The position numbers and the translations under genes were made by a program. A stretch of DNA of 64,000 nt, from contig JAKJHU010000026.1 of the NCBI GenBank assembly GCA_022316685.1, positions 2,604,501 through 2,668,500 on the forward strand, read 5' to 3'. Below are positions 1-12,957 of this stretch, one piece after another (the stretch's first letter is position 1; every line of letters starts with the position of its first letter). This DNA comes from Progne subis subis. Taxonomy: Eukaryota; Chordata; Aves; Passeriformes; Hirundinidae. The notes below the pieces were generated by a model, which did not search any database, had not been told where the DNA came from, and was given only the letters and a program-made list of their open reading frames with translations.

Positions 1-857
1 CTTCTCTTATAGGCATAAACTCTGGAAAACTGTGAACCTTTCAAAGAGGATGTCCAAAGCCAATTCAATGCATTCCAGAGCTCTCCTTTCAGCTAATACA
101 GCTAATCTAGGAGTTGCAGGCACTTGGTTACAATTATATTACCAGCGCGGATGCTGCTGCAGTAAAGTGTAAGAGTACCCCAGCCAACTTCAGTGTGGAT
201 GTGCCAAGGGCCGGTATCTGATTATATGTGATAACCCAGAGCAGAGGCTAAACACAGAAAACTATTTGCTTCCTTTTCCAGTACACAAATCAAGTGGCAT
301 TAGATTCAGCTATCAGGTGGCAAGATCAAAGCACACAAAAAAGGAGACAATTCATTAGAAAACATACAACCAAACTGTGCAACCTGTGCTGTGGGATTTT
401 GTGTATGATAAACCTGCATGTAGGATTAAAATTTGGAAACCTGTATTTTGTGGTAGAGAAGCACACTGTGACCTTTTACATGCAGATAATTGTTTTGGCT
501 CAGAAAGTCTCTAGTCTGCAAATTAATAGTAACCCGGTGAATATTTAGGGGATTGCTACATGCCTGCCCTGTTTCTTCACTCTTTTTCAAGTATCCATAT
601 TTGACTGATCTAGGAATAAGTGGAAGAAGATAATGTGCTGGATGGCATTGTATATATGTAGGATGAGCACAAGCTGGAAAAATTTGTCCTTTGTGGGGAT
701 TGTGGGAAAGGAGGCAGAGATTAGAGGCACTCAAGCTGCATTGGGGCAGCAACTAAAATCTGTAGAAGTATTCTGGTGAGTAGAAGATTTCTCAAGATAG
801 CAGTGTGGGATGGAAAGAGAATGAGGGGCCTGAAATTATAGCCATAGGCTGTTAGCT
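1..857. other. Non-coding, no recognisable feature
   Basis: Moderately AT-rich sequence. Both strands carry only short open frames with no family resemblance, and I see no repeat boundary or RNA gene. Confidence 0.6.
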
Positions 858-892
858 GGGGGGGAAAAAAAAAAAAAAAAAAAAAAAAAAAA
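858..892 (+). repeat. G7A28 homopolymer tract
   Basis: Seven G residues run straight into 28 A residues. No target duplication or processed-gene body is visible upstream, so I read it as a simple repeat and not a retrocopy tail. It produces spurious poly-phenylalanine frames on the other strand. Confidence 0.9.
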
Positions 893-1674
893 GCGCCCTG
901 AATAAGGCCCTGAAGCTCCAAGTCTCCAGACAGATGGAAAAATGAGGCCTGAAGGCTACTGCCGTGGTATAGGAAATATCATTAAATGAAATGGCTGCCT
1001 GGACACTTACACTAAATTGCTCAGTTGGGACCTGAAAGCTGTCACCTGACTGGTGAGACTTTAGTGAAATTGAAGAGGAGGACTGAGAATGATTTTTGAA
1101 AAAATGCTTTCTTTTTAGAAATCCCTGCAACTGAAGTTTCATGAATATTATATGCAACATTACTCTCAAGAAAAGGCAGCGAATGAAATGACCAAAGGTT
1201 TACATGAGAGAGTCATGCTTCACTAATGTACTCTATTCCTGATGAGGTTAGCTCTCTTGCTACTGAAATGGTCATTTTTAAGGTCAGGCTGCTCTGTGGG
1301 AAAGCCAGTGTGCAGACAGCATGTGTGCTGTACTAGAAAAGGGGGGGGTGGGATGCTTGCCCCAAACACTCCTTAATGAGATCTCTACTTAAACAGGGCA
1401 CGGTTTGTCCTGTGCATCCCTGTCTAGCCCCACCTGTCTCTTTCCCTGCATACACCCCATGATTAAGGTCCATATTTCTGACGCCTGGGGCCAATAGCTC
1501 CTGCCCCAGTGACCCCAGAGCAGGGCCAGTCTCCAGCCCCTCGGAGCCCTGCCCTGCCTGAACATGGGCTCCACCAAGATGGGCCAAGTTGTGAGCCCAG
1601 CCTGGCCACAGAACATCCCAAACCCCATGGAGGTTCCTGGGGCTGGGGCTGTGGCTGCCTTAGAACCCCCTGAT
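893..1674. other. Non-coding; GC-rich patch at about 1430-1674
   Basis: The first 430 bases show nothing. From about 1430 the sequence becomes clearly richer in C and G than its surroundings and runs directly into the CR1 remnant. It may be an unrecognised upstream part of that element or an older decayed insertion. I could not align it to CR1 by translation. Opposite-strand frames here are GC-driven artefacts. Confidence 0.45.
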
Positions 1675-2266
1675 GCCAGCAAGTCAAGGAAAGTGATCCT
1701 GCCCCCCTCCTCAGCTTTGCTGAGGCTGAATTTGGAGTGCCACATCCAGTTCGGAGTTTCTCAATACAACAGAGGCATGGAGCTCCTGGAGCAGGTCTAA
1801 TGGAGAGTGACTAGATTGATCAGGGGTCTGGAGAACCTCTCCTGAGGAAAAGCTGAAGGAGCTGGGTCTCTTCAGCCTGTAGATGAGGCCACTGAGAGAT
1901 GACCTTACTAATGTGTATAAATATCTAAAAGGATGCTGTCAAGAGATGGAGTTAGGCTCCTCTGGGTGATGCCAAGCGATAGGACAGGAGACAACAGACA
2001 GAAATTGATGCACAGGCAGTTCCACCTGAACATGAGGAAGATTTTACTGTGAGGGTGACTGACCACTGAAACAGATTACTCAGAGAGGTTGTGGAGTCTC
2101 CCTGAATGGAGATATTTCAGAACTGTCTGGATGCAATTCCATGCAATGTGCTCTAGGACGACCCTGCTTGAGCAGGGAAGTTGGATCAGAAGGCTCATTG
2201 TGGTCTGTTCTAACCTGAAACATTCTCTTATTCCTTGATTGTGTGATTATGTCATTCTGTGAATGT
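1675..2266 (+). mobile_element. CR1 LINE remnant, 5'-truncated, decayed
   Basis: This is the 3' end of a CR1 non-LTR retrotransposon in plus orientation. Translation from about 1681 reads SKSRKVILPPSSALLRLNLE, which matches the CR1 reverse-transcriptase C-terminal stretch [20 protein letters not shown] seen in the better copy at 33.4-34.2 kb. It continues through QYNRGMELLEQV to a stop at 1798-1800. Further matching text such as GAAAAGCTGAAGGAGCTGGG and CTCTTCAGCCTG follows in shifted frames, so there are several stops and indels. The end carries a degraded octamer array (GATTGTGTGATTATGTCATTCTGTG). The 5' boundary is uncertain because it abuts a GC-rich stretch. Confidence 0.85.
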
Positions 2267-4193
2267 GGAGTTCACTTCCTAGAGAATTAACCTCTGTAAA
2301 TGTGGTCACACCCTTTAACATTTCTGTATCTTGTTTTAAAACAAATAAGCAGCTATTCAAACATCCTGGAGGAAGGACTTGAGAAGAAAACATATTAAAA
2401 GGATTTTGGAATCCTCAAAACCAAATGCCTCAAAACCAAAACCATTGAGATCATTCTTATTACTAGAGCACACGCCTAATTGTAACATTACATTTTGCTC
2501 TGGGCAGTACTATTGCTACAAAATGATTAACTGTCTCACCATCTGTTACAGGTGTAATAATAACTGACAATTTATTCATGTCTAACACTGACAGGATCTA
2601 TCTTTACATTCTCATCTTTGTAATTTAATTTGGAATTTTTCTGAGCAATAACAATATATTAGATTATAAATAATACATTTTTACTGATTAAACCTACTCC
2701 TTCTTTTCTTGTTTTTCTTCTTAGTTATTACCCTCAACTGTGACCTAAAGAGTTAAAAAATCCATTTAAAATATGACACTGGAAGGGAAAAATATTGCAA
2801 TAATTTTTAAGCCATATCATATAGACTGAGACAAAAGTCTGTTTAGCTTGCTGTTTCCTATTCTGATGATAGGTCATAGATGCTGCTTAGAGGGAGATTG
2901 AGAATCAGGGCAGGCACAGAATGATGCTCCTTTGAAACCTCCCAGTTTAGGGCATTTAACAGGGCAGACTTTCTGAGCCAGGGGCTGTTATTTGTCCACT
3001 GTATTTAAAAGCCTCTAGTGGACATGTCGTCTGTGATTTTTGTCTAGGTTTTTTTTATGAGCATGTTAGGTCTTTTGGCCTCAAGAAATTACTGTCCAAT
3101 GGGTTGGACAGTTCATTATGTAATGTGGTTTCAAATTCGACACCTGGAAATTTCATTGGATGCCCTCCAGTTCCTGAACTGTGAAATACTGAATCCTCTT
3201 ATTCTCCTTTTCTATGACTGCAATCAAAATCATTGGCAAGCAAGGATTCTTCTGGGTTTTGAATGAGAACTACAATGTAACCAAATAAGAAAAGCATTCA
3301 ATTTTATTTGTTAGAACAAAACATTTGCAAAAATCACTGATCCATCACAAGAAACATGATGAAACTATTTTTTATCCTTAAGTCAGAATAAGATAACTCT
3401 AATACCTCAAACAGTTGACTGCTGGGAAAAGAATAACAATGATGGCTTTAATTTATTTACTAACAAATATTTATCTTTAACACGAGTCCTGTGCAGATAA
3501 CCTACTTTAAATGTACAAAAATCTTGATTAAAAATAATTTTAATTTACTATGGACGTTAGGAAAACTATACAGAACTACTTTAATGAAATAGCAAGAGAA
3601 CATACAGGAGAGGCTTGCTCACTTATCTGATAGTCATTCCTCATTATTAATGAGATATTGAAAGAACAAGTGAATAAGAAATCATAACCAAATTTCAATG
3701 CCTCTAAAGTACCATATCTGCCTATACCTGCAGATATTCTGTCTGTGGCCTCTGAAAGCAAGCTTGATATTTTCAAGCAACCTGTCCTGATTAGCATCTG
3801 TTGATTGATAGGTCACTCTTCTATCAGATTAGAAGCCCATTACTTTAATTTCATTCCTTTCTGGATGTAACTGTCTGTGACCCTCAGCCTACTGAGGGCT
3901 GATTTTTGCTTGAATGTTGATAATTTAAAAGTTCATCTTCTGCTTTTTTTGTTTGTTTTGCTGTGTCTTGTCCAAGTTGGTCAAATCCCTTCATGCATGT
4001 TGTTGAGAAACTTTAATCCTTTTAAGATTACTTTCAAACACAATGAGAAAAAGAAGTTGAAAGACCAAAGCATGAATGTGGGTGGAAAAGAAATCACAAT
4101 CTTGTACACAGGTTCAGTAGGCAATGTAGTCCATGCTTGGGCTAAATGGAAAGGAATTATGATCATACTTTTTTTTTGTTGTTGTTTGTTTTA
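2267..4193. other. AT-rich non-coding DNA
   Basis: I see no gene, RNA or interspersed repeat. The longest frames are under 130 codons and low in complexity, including the one that runs into the TTTA repeat. Confidence 0.6.
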
Positions 4194-4228
4194 TATTTAT
4201 TTATTTATTTATTTATTTATTTATTTTT
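4194..4228 (+). repeat. (TTTA)n microsatellite
   Basis: About seven uninterrupted TTTA units sit between a T8 tract with GTT repeats upstream and a T-rich edge downstream. Confidence 0.9.
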
Positions 4229-6338
4229 GTCACAATTTTACTCACTCTTTGCTTAGTTAGCTAGCACAAAATGCTTCTTCTCTTTATAGGTTCTTCTCTT
4301 TAAAACTCCTACATGTTGTGTTTTAAATGCTGGGAATCATGAAAATCTCAGTCTCGTTTCTTCCTAAGAGAGTAGAAGAGATAGAAACCTCACAGGAATA
4401 CAAAATTAACAGAGCAGATCAACAAGGCTAATAGGGAAAAGCAGCAGGGAGAAAATAGAGAGAGAAGGTGCCCACTGCATCTAGTGCATTACTAGTGCAG
4501 CAATGTGTGCTGGTCTGTACTAATCTTGTGCCCCTAGAATTGAGCATTGTGATATGACATAGAGGAACAGTGTTGATGCATGTGGTGGTGGTAGTCACAG
4601 TAAGATCAGAGGCGTCTACATCCTGTGGTACAATGGCTGTGGAATATTTTGCATCCTTTATCTTTGCCATAGAACTGTGGTCCATGTTATAAAATGTCCA
4701 CAGTTTTGCATGCGTTTTCCTCTTGTGTCCATAAAAATCCCAGCCATGAATCATATGAGGACAAATGTTTCACTAATGTCTGAGGTTGTACCATATACCT
4801 GAAATAATGACTAAGAATTTCTTTGGCAGGGAGTGCCCATTCAGATATTGAATAGTATTTAAATTTTTGAGAGTCAATATTGGAAGCCATTTAATGCACT
4901 CTAAGGTGCCCTGTTAATTTTCTCAATGACTTAAGTATCTCCCTGCTGTCTTTAATGTCTTTTGACTTTGTTAAAACAATTATTCTTTTATACCACAGAG
5001 AATCTCCTACTGTCAAATTAGAGAGATAGGGTAAGGTAAGGCTCAAAGTTTTGCTGTTTTCTAGAGATGTCATTCTACTTCTGTGTACCTGTATTGATGT
5101 ACCGAGGAGAGATGTATTGTTTGTCATCAGTGTCAGAAATCATAAGGAATGCTCACTGAATTGTTTTTCAGGAGAGTAATTTACAGAAATAGATGTTAGG
5201 TGAGAGGTCTGGGGCCTTGCAGGAGAACTTAAATTATTCAAAGCTGAATACCAGATCCTTGCCTGAGGGCTTCTTTATAATGATGAATCTCTTCATGATA
5301 CCAAGCATTAGGAAAAGCTTGTAGATGGGAGGAGCAATTTTGCCTGATACCATCTCAGGTCCAGAGAATTTCTCTGGATAGGCTGTTTTATGTATTGAAT
5401 TTTAAAAATGTGGGCTTATGAATCTGGAACTGGTCCAGCCTATGCCAAAGTTCGAGTTTAATGAAATTTTTAATGAAATGCATTGACTTAATCAAAATTA
5501 CATTTACAAGTAAATGTTTCTGATGATTTTGTTGTAACACAGACCTTTTAATATAACTTCATTCAAACAAGTGGGGGAAAAGGTGGAAATACTGTGTTAA
5601 GCAAAATAAATTCAGTAATAGACCAAGAAAAGCCTGATTTTCAAGATGACTTAAAAAGCTGTCTGCAACTATTATTTTGTTTTAAGGTATTTTTTACTTA
5701 TAGGAAGATACCAAACCCCCCTCCAAAAATGGGTGTGTGGAGTTCCCATGATGATCCCATGAAGTATCACAATGGAAGTATGAAGAGGGACTTTCTTCAA
5801 CCACTACAGGGCATAACCAAATTTATTGCTTAGTAGGCAAGAAGAAGCCAACATTTAACAATCAGAAATAGCTAAATGCATCTTCTGAGTTTGACTGAAC
5901 TTTCACCCTATGCCAGAAATAAATCCAGAAATTCACCCTTGCTCTTCTGACTGTGCTGTGTTGAATACTTCTTCAGTATTCAGATAATTAAATGGATGTC
6001 ATAACAAAATGTATTTACACATAGGAAAAAAATAGAATGGTAGTTCTCTATTTTGTTTTCAATTAATCACCTCGTTGTCCTGCAGAGTATCCCCTGAATA
6101 GCTCATAAGATTATAAAGAACAAAGTATCTTTTTGTAACCACATAAATAAAAATTTGGGGCGGGGGAATTGAGGTGTGTTCTCAACTTTGTTTTTGTGGA
6201 GTTTTATCTCTTGCAAATAAAGCTAAGACCTCTGTTTTTATTCGTACTCTTTTTCAAGATAAAGGACAGAAAGTAGGAAGTTATTGCAAGTGGGGGTTGA
6301 GGTACAGCAATGAGAACAAATTTCTTTAAGTGAGCTGG

Positions 6339-6371
<33 letters not shown>

Positions 6372-9300
6372 TGTGCTACATGTCATTATTTGGTAAGAAA
6401 CTCATGGGAATAGTGATCAACCAGTCCAAGGCTTAGTGAGGATTTAAGGCTCTGGGACAAAAATATTCAGGATTTTAGGCTGCATGGCTTAGTGGCCAGA
6501 TTTGAAAAATGCTTAGAAGCAGAAAGATGCAAGTAGCCTCTTTAATCCCTAATTGAAATAAACTGAAACAGACCCCCAGGAATACTTGAAAACTCCCATA
6601 GGTATCATTGCCTTGACTAGAATGACCTAAATGGTTGAGTTCTTTTTCAGAGTTACTCAGGTAGTTCACAATCCCACCACTTGGCCCAATTTTTCCTAGA
6701 TATGTAGCAAAATAGCTTGAGGTATAGTTGAGCCACTTTGAATAACATGCTTTTATGTAAACCTCATGGTCTGTGTTCAGTAGAGCCTGTGTTCAGACAG
6801 GCTGGATTATCTTCAGAAGTATAGGACTTAGTACAAGAGTGGATCATGTTCATGGAGTTCCTTACCAGGACAGGCTTTAATAAGTTTTTTCCCATGCAAA
6901 GAAAAGAGACCTGGAAAACAGGGAATACTGTTTTATCAGCTTTAAATGCTCAGGTAAGCCATTCTCACAGGTCTAATGAGTTTTTAGATGGAAACTTCAA
7001 GAAGCAAAGATAATAAAAGCCTGTGTAGTATGTATGTTAATGAAACTGCCAGATTGCAAGCTGATAGTACTCTGCATGATACCTTATCAATTATTAGTCT
7101 TAAGGCATTATTTCACCTTATAACAACAGGTTTGTGCATGGTCATTGTAAGCTGTGTGAGGAAGACTGAATTAATAATCAAATTACTATAAACTGGTTCA
7201 AACCTGAGACAGCTGGAACTGGTTCGTTTTGTCAAATAATTAAAAGCAAAATGTTGTCACTGCCTCAGTTCCCTCGGGGAATTTTATTTCTATTTACAGA
7301 GTAAATAGTCTGACCACAGTAGGTATTGTCTCCAAGCAGAACCCAGACTATACTGTGCAAACAGTGAGCTGCCAAATAGTTGATATCAGAGAACCAACTG
7401 CACCAGGCATGCCAGGCACATTTGTTAGAATGTACCTTTGGAATGGGATTCCTGATGGAGCACTTTCCACGTGGATTGTTTAGACTGAAAGTGTGATTGC
7501 ACAGCTACACAATGACTTGGCTGGCCATTTTAAGGACAGATGAGAGAGATTTAGGCTTTTCTATATTTTCATCCAAAATAGTTGGATTAAAGAAACATCA
7601 AAAACCTTTGACTTCAAAATGCTATGACAGTCCATTCTGAAATCTTTTCCACAGAAATGTATATTGGTAGTCTGAAAGACAAGCAGTTGGTGCTGGTATA
7701 TGGAGGGAATGCTAATCTATAGAAAGGAAAGAAATGGCTAAGAAATTCACGTCTTCCCTGTTTTGGTGGGTTATTTTTTCTGTTTGTTTGTTGGCTTTTT
7801 TTTTTTTTTTTTTTTTAACCTTGAATCAGCCTAGTTCCTTTATTCATGTGAGAGGGAAAACTAGAATTTGGTAAAGCTGTTGATTTTCAGCATAGTGGAG
7901 GTCCATGGAGCACAACCAACACGAGGATGAGTTCAATCAATGTGTCCCTACAAATACCCTAGGACAGTCAAAATGCAAAAGGTCGTACAGATATCCTCTT
8001 TCCATGACGGAACCCTGTTAAAAGAAAGATGACAGGAAGAGAAATAAAGGATCATTCCTCAAGAGTGACTGAACAGTTCTCAATATTTTCTTTGTTGAAC
8101 TTTTTCAGAATACTGAAAAGCAAATAGAAACCCTTTTTTAAAGTGAGCTTTTGGGCAAATGTTTAAACAGTGAATTTTATTTTCTTCACAGTAGGTCACC
8201 AATTCATTGTTTAAAGGGCAGAGTAACTAAATATTCAGCACAGAAGACAGTACATGGTAGGAATACAGCCAGATATACAATAAAGACCTATGAGAAGCAG
8301 AGATGAAATTTCAAGCTGCTTTAAATAATCCCTTTGCAACACATTTATGGGCAATTGATCAGATTTTAGTCTGAATGCGATTGTCAGAAATTCAATAAAA
8401 CTATGAAGGTAGGAAACAGGTACATCATAAATGAATGGTCTGGAAGCAGACCTGAGCCTGAAAGGGAGAATAAATTAAAGGCACCAGGGTTTCCTTTGCT
8501 ATGGCACCATTTCATATTCAGTATTTTACTGTTTCAAAGGCATGGTTCATTTTATAGCTGTTTCTGACATCAACAGAGAAGGTGTCCAAGCAGAGAATTT
8601 GGCACACAAAGTAACCTGATAAAGTAAATTAGTAGCATAAGAAAGATTTTGCAACCTGTATATGAAGTAATTTTAATCTTGATTTCTGGTATTTAAACAC
8701 AAGTACTTTCCTTGAAAAATTATGTGTGGCAAAAATATGCTTTCTGCAACAGTGATTTCCATTAATTTTCTTCACACATTGATTTAACCATTATGTTCAG
8801 TATAAGGACTGTAACTTAACAGTCAAAATAAACATTTATAGAACTTTGCATTAAGGTTTTATAAATTATGTTCAACATGTTATTAATAGACCCAGAAGAA
8901 TTTTAATCAAATGTCATTAATCAGCTCTAGATATATATGAATAATTTATAATAATTGCTTATAACCAGCTATAGTACATATTGTCAATGATTTTGACATT
9001 CTCAGGAATATTATTAAAAATTTCTTAGTTATTCATAAACTATTTGTAAGTGGGGTAATAAGTGATATATGCTTAAAACTTTCTTTATTCCAAATAACAT
9101 CATCTACTTCATGATTAGCCAATTATTGACTATTGTTAGTGTTCCTGTTGTGTAAAGAATTTTAGATCATTCTAGTTCTGTGTCATTTGGCTTTAGCTGG
9201 CAGGTTGGTTATAAATATATTGTGCATTTTTAACAATAATCAGAGGTTTCTAGTTCTCAGATGAAGGGTTTCTGTAAAATCAGTAGTTTATATAATCTCT

Positions 9301-12108
9301 TCTGCATTGTAGGGGTGCTATGAAACAACAGTTACTGTTTTAATTGCTGCAAAGTGGCAGAATTATGCTTAACACTGATACAGATTTTGTGCATCTCTAC
9401 AACAAGGTATTTATTACAGTCATCCTCTGAAAATGATGACATAATATCTTCAACTGTAGAACAGTCAGATCATTCAGAGTGGACAATTTATGTAGTTTTT
9501 CTTCTTTTTGCTTACTTCTCACAGTTTTTATGTAGTAGGATTTACTAACCGTACCTTTCCTCTGGTGTTTTTGGTATGACCATTACCACTTCTCCCAAGT
9601 GTCTCTGCTGACTTCCTATTCTAGTTCATCTAGTTACCTGATGGGTAATTTCAGACCCTAGAGGCTGAAGAGAAGCAGCTGTGATGACCTCTAACTCTTA
9701 AAAAACCCAAACCAAAATGCCGAAACCTGGAAGACCCTGACTTGAAGCACTTGCAATGGTGGTATTCCAATGTGAACATGAGTGTGAGGACTAAGTTCAT
9801 ACTGAAGTCCCTATAGGGCAGGAGAAATTACATTTAATTAGACTGTCTTCCATCTGTTGGTGTATCAGTAAAAGAGTCAACAGATCTATAGGAACATCCT
9901 GAAGAAGGTAGTTACTCTAGGGATCAAAGTTAAATCCTTGTTAGTGGGTGGGGGTTCTTGGTTTAGTCAGAGGACAATTTTACGGAAAAATTATTATTGA
10001 ACTAGTCTAGTCATACTTGTCTAACCTTAGATTTTACTAAAGCCTAATTTAAATAACTTTTCTTCCTAAGTTAATTGCAGAAAATTTAGCCAAAATCCCA
10101 GTCCTGTAGAAAAACACAGGGTTTGAGTCCCTTTCAGGCATTATTGCTTGGAACAGACGCTCTGTCCTGGTGATTACTGTTTTGAGCACACACTCCACAT
10201 AAAACAACTTGTATTTACCCTTTCCATGCTCCAATTTCTGGTTGTTGTTTTAGAGCTGCTCGTCTTTGCAGGTGGTTTCAACAAAGGTTCAGGAGTGGAA
10301 GAAGCACAGACACAATCCCTTTCTGATGTTGTTTCTGCCTTGGGCAGTGCTTAATTGCCACCACTGAATGTTTGGCCTGCTCTTGATCCTGTGCATGGCA
10401 TAGCCTCACTCATCCAGTTATGCTACAGAAGCTCCTCTTTTCTTAGATAAATCAGACTCCATGCATAATTGTTTTTAATTCCAACACCTGACCTTCAAAA
10501 TGGGCATCATGCATCTTGTTTTGAAGAATGAGGACAAGATGGAGCCTGGGGAGAGTTTTCATCTGCTTGAGTTTCCTGTGGGGAGTGACTCTCAGATTTC
10601 AGCATTTGAGAGTGTGAGTATTTGTTATTTCAACTGAAGGCCTAGATGTCTTCCAAAGGATGTAGTATCCAGCACACGAACTCTGTGAATTCAAAGTGCC
10701 AGGAACGCAAAATGTTCTTGGGGGCTACATATTTACCATATACATATTTTTGTCTTTCCTGCCGGAAAGGCAACAAGAGAAGCTTGCGTTAAATTGAAGA
10801 GCAAGCAACTTCTTTTTCCAGACCTGCTTTTAAAATAGCATGTATTATAACCTTAGTTAATTTTCCTCCTGAAAATAAGCAAATTTGTGTGACAAAGGCT
10901 TGCACTCAAGGCTCTGGAGTCCAGAAATGTTGGTAGCTTTCACAAGGAGTGATGCTACCATGACTAGCAGTTTCTAGCTTGGCTTTGGGAGTCTTCCTGT
11001 GAGTGCCCTCTCCTCACAGTCCAGCAGGGAACAAAGTATCTGTCTTATTTCCTGTAGTACACTTTCTGGTATAGTACACTTTCCTCAAAAACCTTTCAAA
11101 ATATTTGCTGGCTCCTTGTCTTCTTTCCTACTTTCCCTCTCTCTCTCTGTATCCTTCCCCTTTTGCTTTAAGAATGGTGTAAAAATTGTCAGAGTAGCAA
11201 CTAAAAAAACATTTTTTGTCAAATTTGTAAAAGTTAGTTAAGGTGACAGATGCAGTATTCCTGCTTTAGGCATAATTTGAAGTTTGTTTACTCCACACCT
11301 CAGTGAAATGTGTACCAAGAAATCAGGAGGAAATGTGTTAAAGTGAAAATGTAGCTTTGAGTCACTAAAAAAAGGCTTTGCTTATTGTTTTATCTGTCTA
11401 TTTAAAATTCTAATTTCTTATGAATTATCAAATTGATGCCAGTCATGAGAGTATAGAACATTTTTTATTAAAAATGCACCTTTTAATAATATTTTATTTA
11501 CAAACATTTGGACTTTTTACTCTAAATTTATTGCTCTTTCCATATATTTTAAAAATAGTGTGCTGCTCAGATTGCAGGATTTCTGCTGAATTCAATGTGA
11601 GTTTTGCAATTGACTTAATGAAGAAATCTTTTTATCTATATTGTATGAACAAACCTTTATCAAATAGGTGAATATTTTCTTTTAAGGGTTTTGAAACATA
11701 AAATCCGCCAGGACTTGACTTATGACATTCACTGATTATCCATAAAAATGTGTGGTTTTTTTCAATATTTATAAATGTTCTTAAGTTTACAGCTTTGTGC
11801 TTTATACAGGTATGCAGAGATATATCACTGTGGAAATGGTTGGGAAAAAATGTCTGGAAAAATCTAAAGATTCATTTGTATGGCAATACATGAATTGGTA
11901 ACATTAGAAGACTTAATAGTAGTAGTATCTCCAAATATCCTAAAGGCTTATATTGGAAGTGGTGTTAACTGACCTGTTTTACTTAATCTGTTTTACTTCT
12001 TAGGGTAAATAAGGCCAACTTACAGCAGTTTAAATTCTAGTTGTCTTTTCTCTCATGACACACTCCTTTTTAGCCATGATGTGGTGTAGAGAGGGTTTTC
12101 TTCAATTT
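4229..12108. other. AT-rich non-coding DNA, about 7.9 kb
   Basis: I see no protein-coding gene, RNA gene or datable transposon. Open frames are short, and many lack an ATG start. It contains T27 at 6339-6365 and T21 at 7796-7816. A strongly AT-rich block lies at about 8700-9130. A short direct repeat of TAGTACACTTT, 17 bp apart, lies near 11056. Conserved non-coding elements could be present but cannot be recognised from one species. Confidence 0.55.
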
Positions 12109-12957
12109 AGGACTCCGGATAAAACCAAGGTGATGCTCACTTCCCCCTCCCCCTCCAACTGGAATATTGTGGTTTGAGATAAGAAAAATTTACTGGAAAC
12201 AGCAATGAGATAAAAAAGAGACAGTAACAGCATCAATAATAATTGCTGCTGTGTCTTATTTGGGTTTATATTGTAGTTCATTTTTATATTGGGTTTTATA
12301 ATGGTTTCTTCTGTACTCCCCTGGAAAATGTAACATCCTAAGGTTTGTCCCTGCTCCTTTTCCCTGCCCATTCTCCCACACTGTAATGTAATCCAATTCT
12401 GTTCCACTCCCACCCTTGTCCCTGATTGGGTAGTGGCTTGTCCCCACCTTTAGTCCCTGCTCCTGGATATAAGTTAGAAAAGCATGGGGAATGCCTCTTG
12501 GCTGGCGGGCAGGGAAGGGGCTCCTGACCCAGGCTGGGGCAGGGCCACAGAAGAAAGACTGAATAAAGCCCTGATTCCCCCTGGACCGAGTGCAGACCTT
12601 TCCTTTGCCATTGACAGGAACCTGATCTCCCTCTAAAGAAAAAGGTTATCAGCTGCTTCTGGGTTTTTTGGGTCCCTGAGGAAAAATCCTTCCAACTGTG
12701 ATTTGTCTCTCAAGCTAGCCAGGGCTCCGAGAGAGAGACTAGCCACAATTAATCATGAAAGTTTACAAATAAAGAGAATGATTCACATGCAAAAATGCTC
12801 ACAATGGACCCCACAACAATTTTCTTAAGTGGAAGGAAAACCCTTCTCCTTGCAAGCAGGAGAGAGTCCCTCGCTATCAAATACCATTTGGGTCCTGGTC
12901 ACACCACCTCCTGGATATTGCAAAAAAATTAGCCCTATCCTGGCCAAAACCAGGACA
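12109..12957 (-). mobile_element. ERVL-like LTR on minus strand, interrupted by another LTR
   Basis: Read on the minus strand, the element starts at 12957 with TGTCCTGGTTTTGGCC. I recognise this as the 5' terminus of bird ERVL-type LTRs. It continues to about 12792. The other half lies at about 12328-12109. It shows the typical 3' part: a run of short TTATTATT-like units, TGCTGTTTCCAGTAAA followed by CTTATCTCAA, a GGAGGGGGAGGGGGAAGTGAGC block, and a terminus resembling GGTTTTATCC. The middle (12329-12791) reads as an LTR in the opposite direction. Without it the outer LTR is about 386 bp, which is short, so it may also have lost sequence. I found no clean target duplication, and the left end is approximate. 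A minus-strand frame of 103 codons here is LTR-derived, not a gene. Confidence 0.65.
12329..12791 (+). mobile_element. Putative solo LTR nested in an ERVL-like LTR
   Basis: It starts TGTAACATCC, sharing the TGTAACA start with the LTR at 30.8-31.4 kb. It has the order expected of an LTR: a pyrimidine-rich U3-like region, a TATA box (GGATATAAG, about 12466), then AATAAAGCCCTG about 95 bp downstream as a polyadenylation signal. The proposed right end is ATGCA, with AAAA directly repeated on both sides (12325-12328 and 12792-12795). A four-A duplication in A-rich DNA is weak evidence. The LTR architecture is well supported, but the right boundary and the nesting are inferred. Confidence 0.5.
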
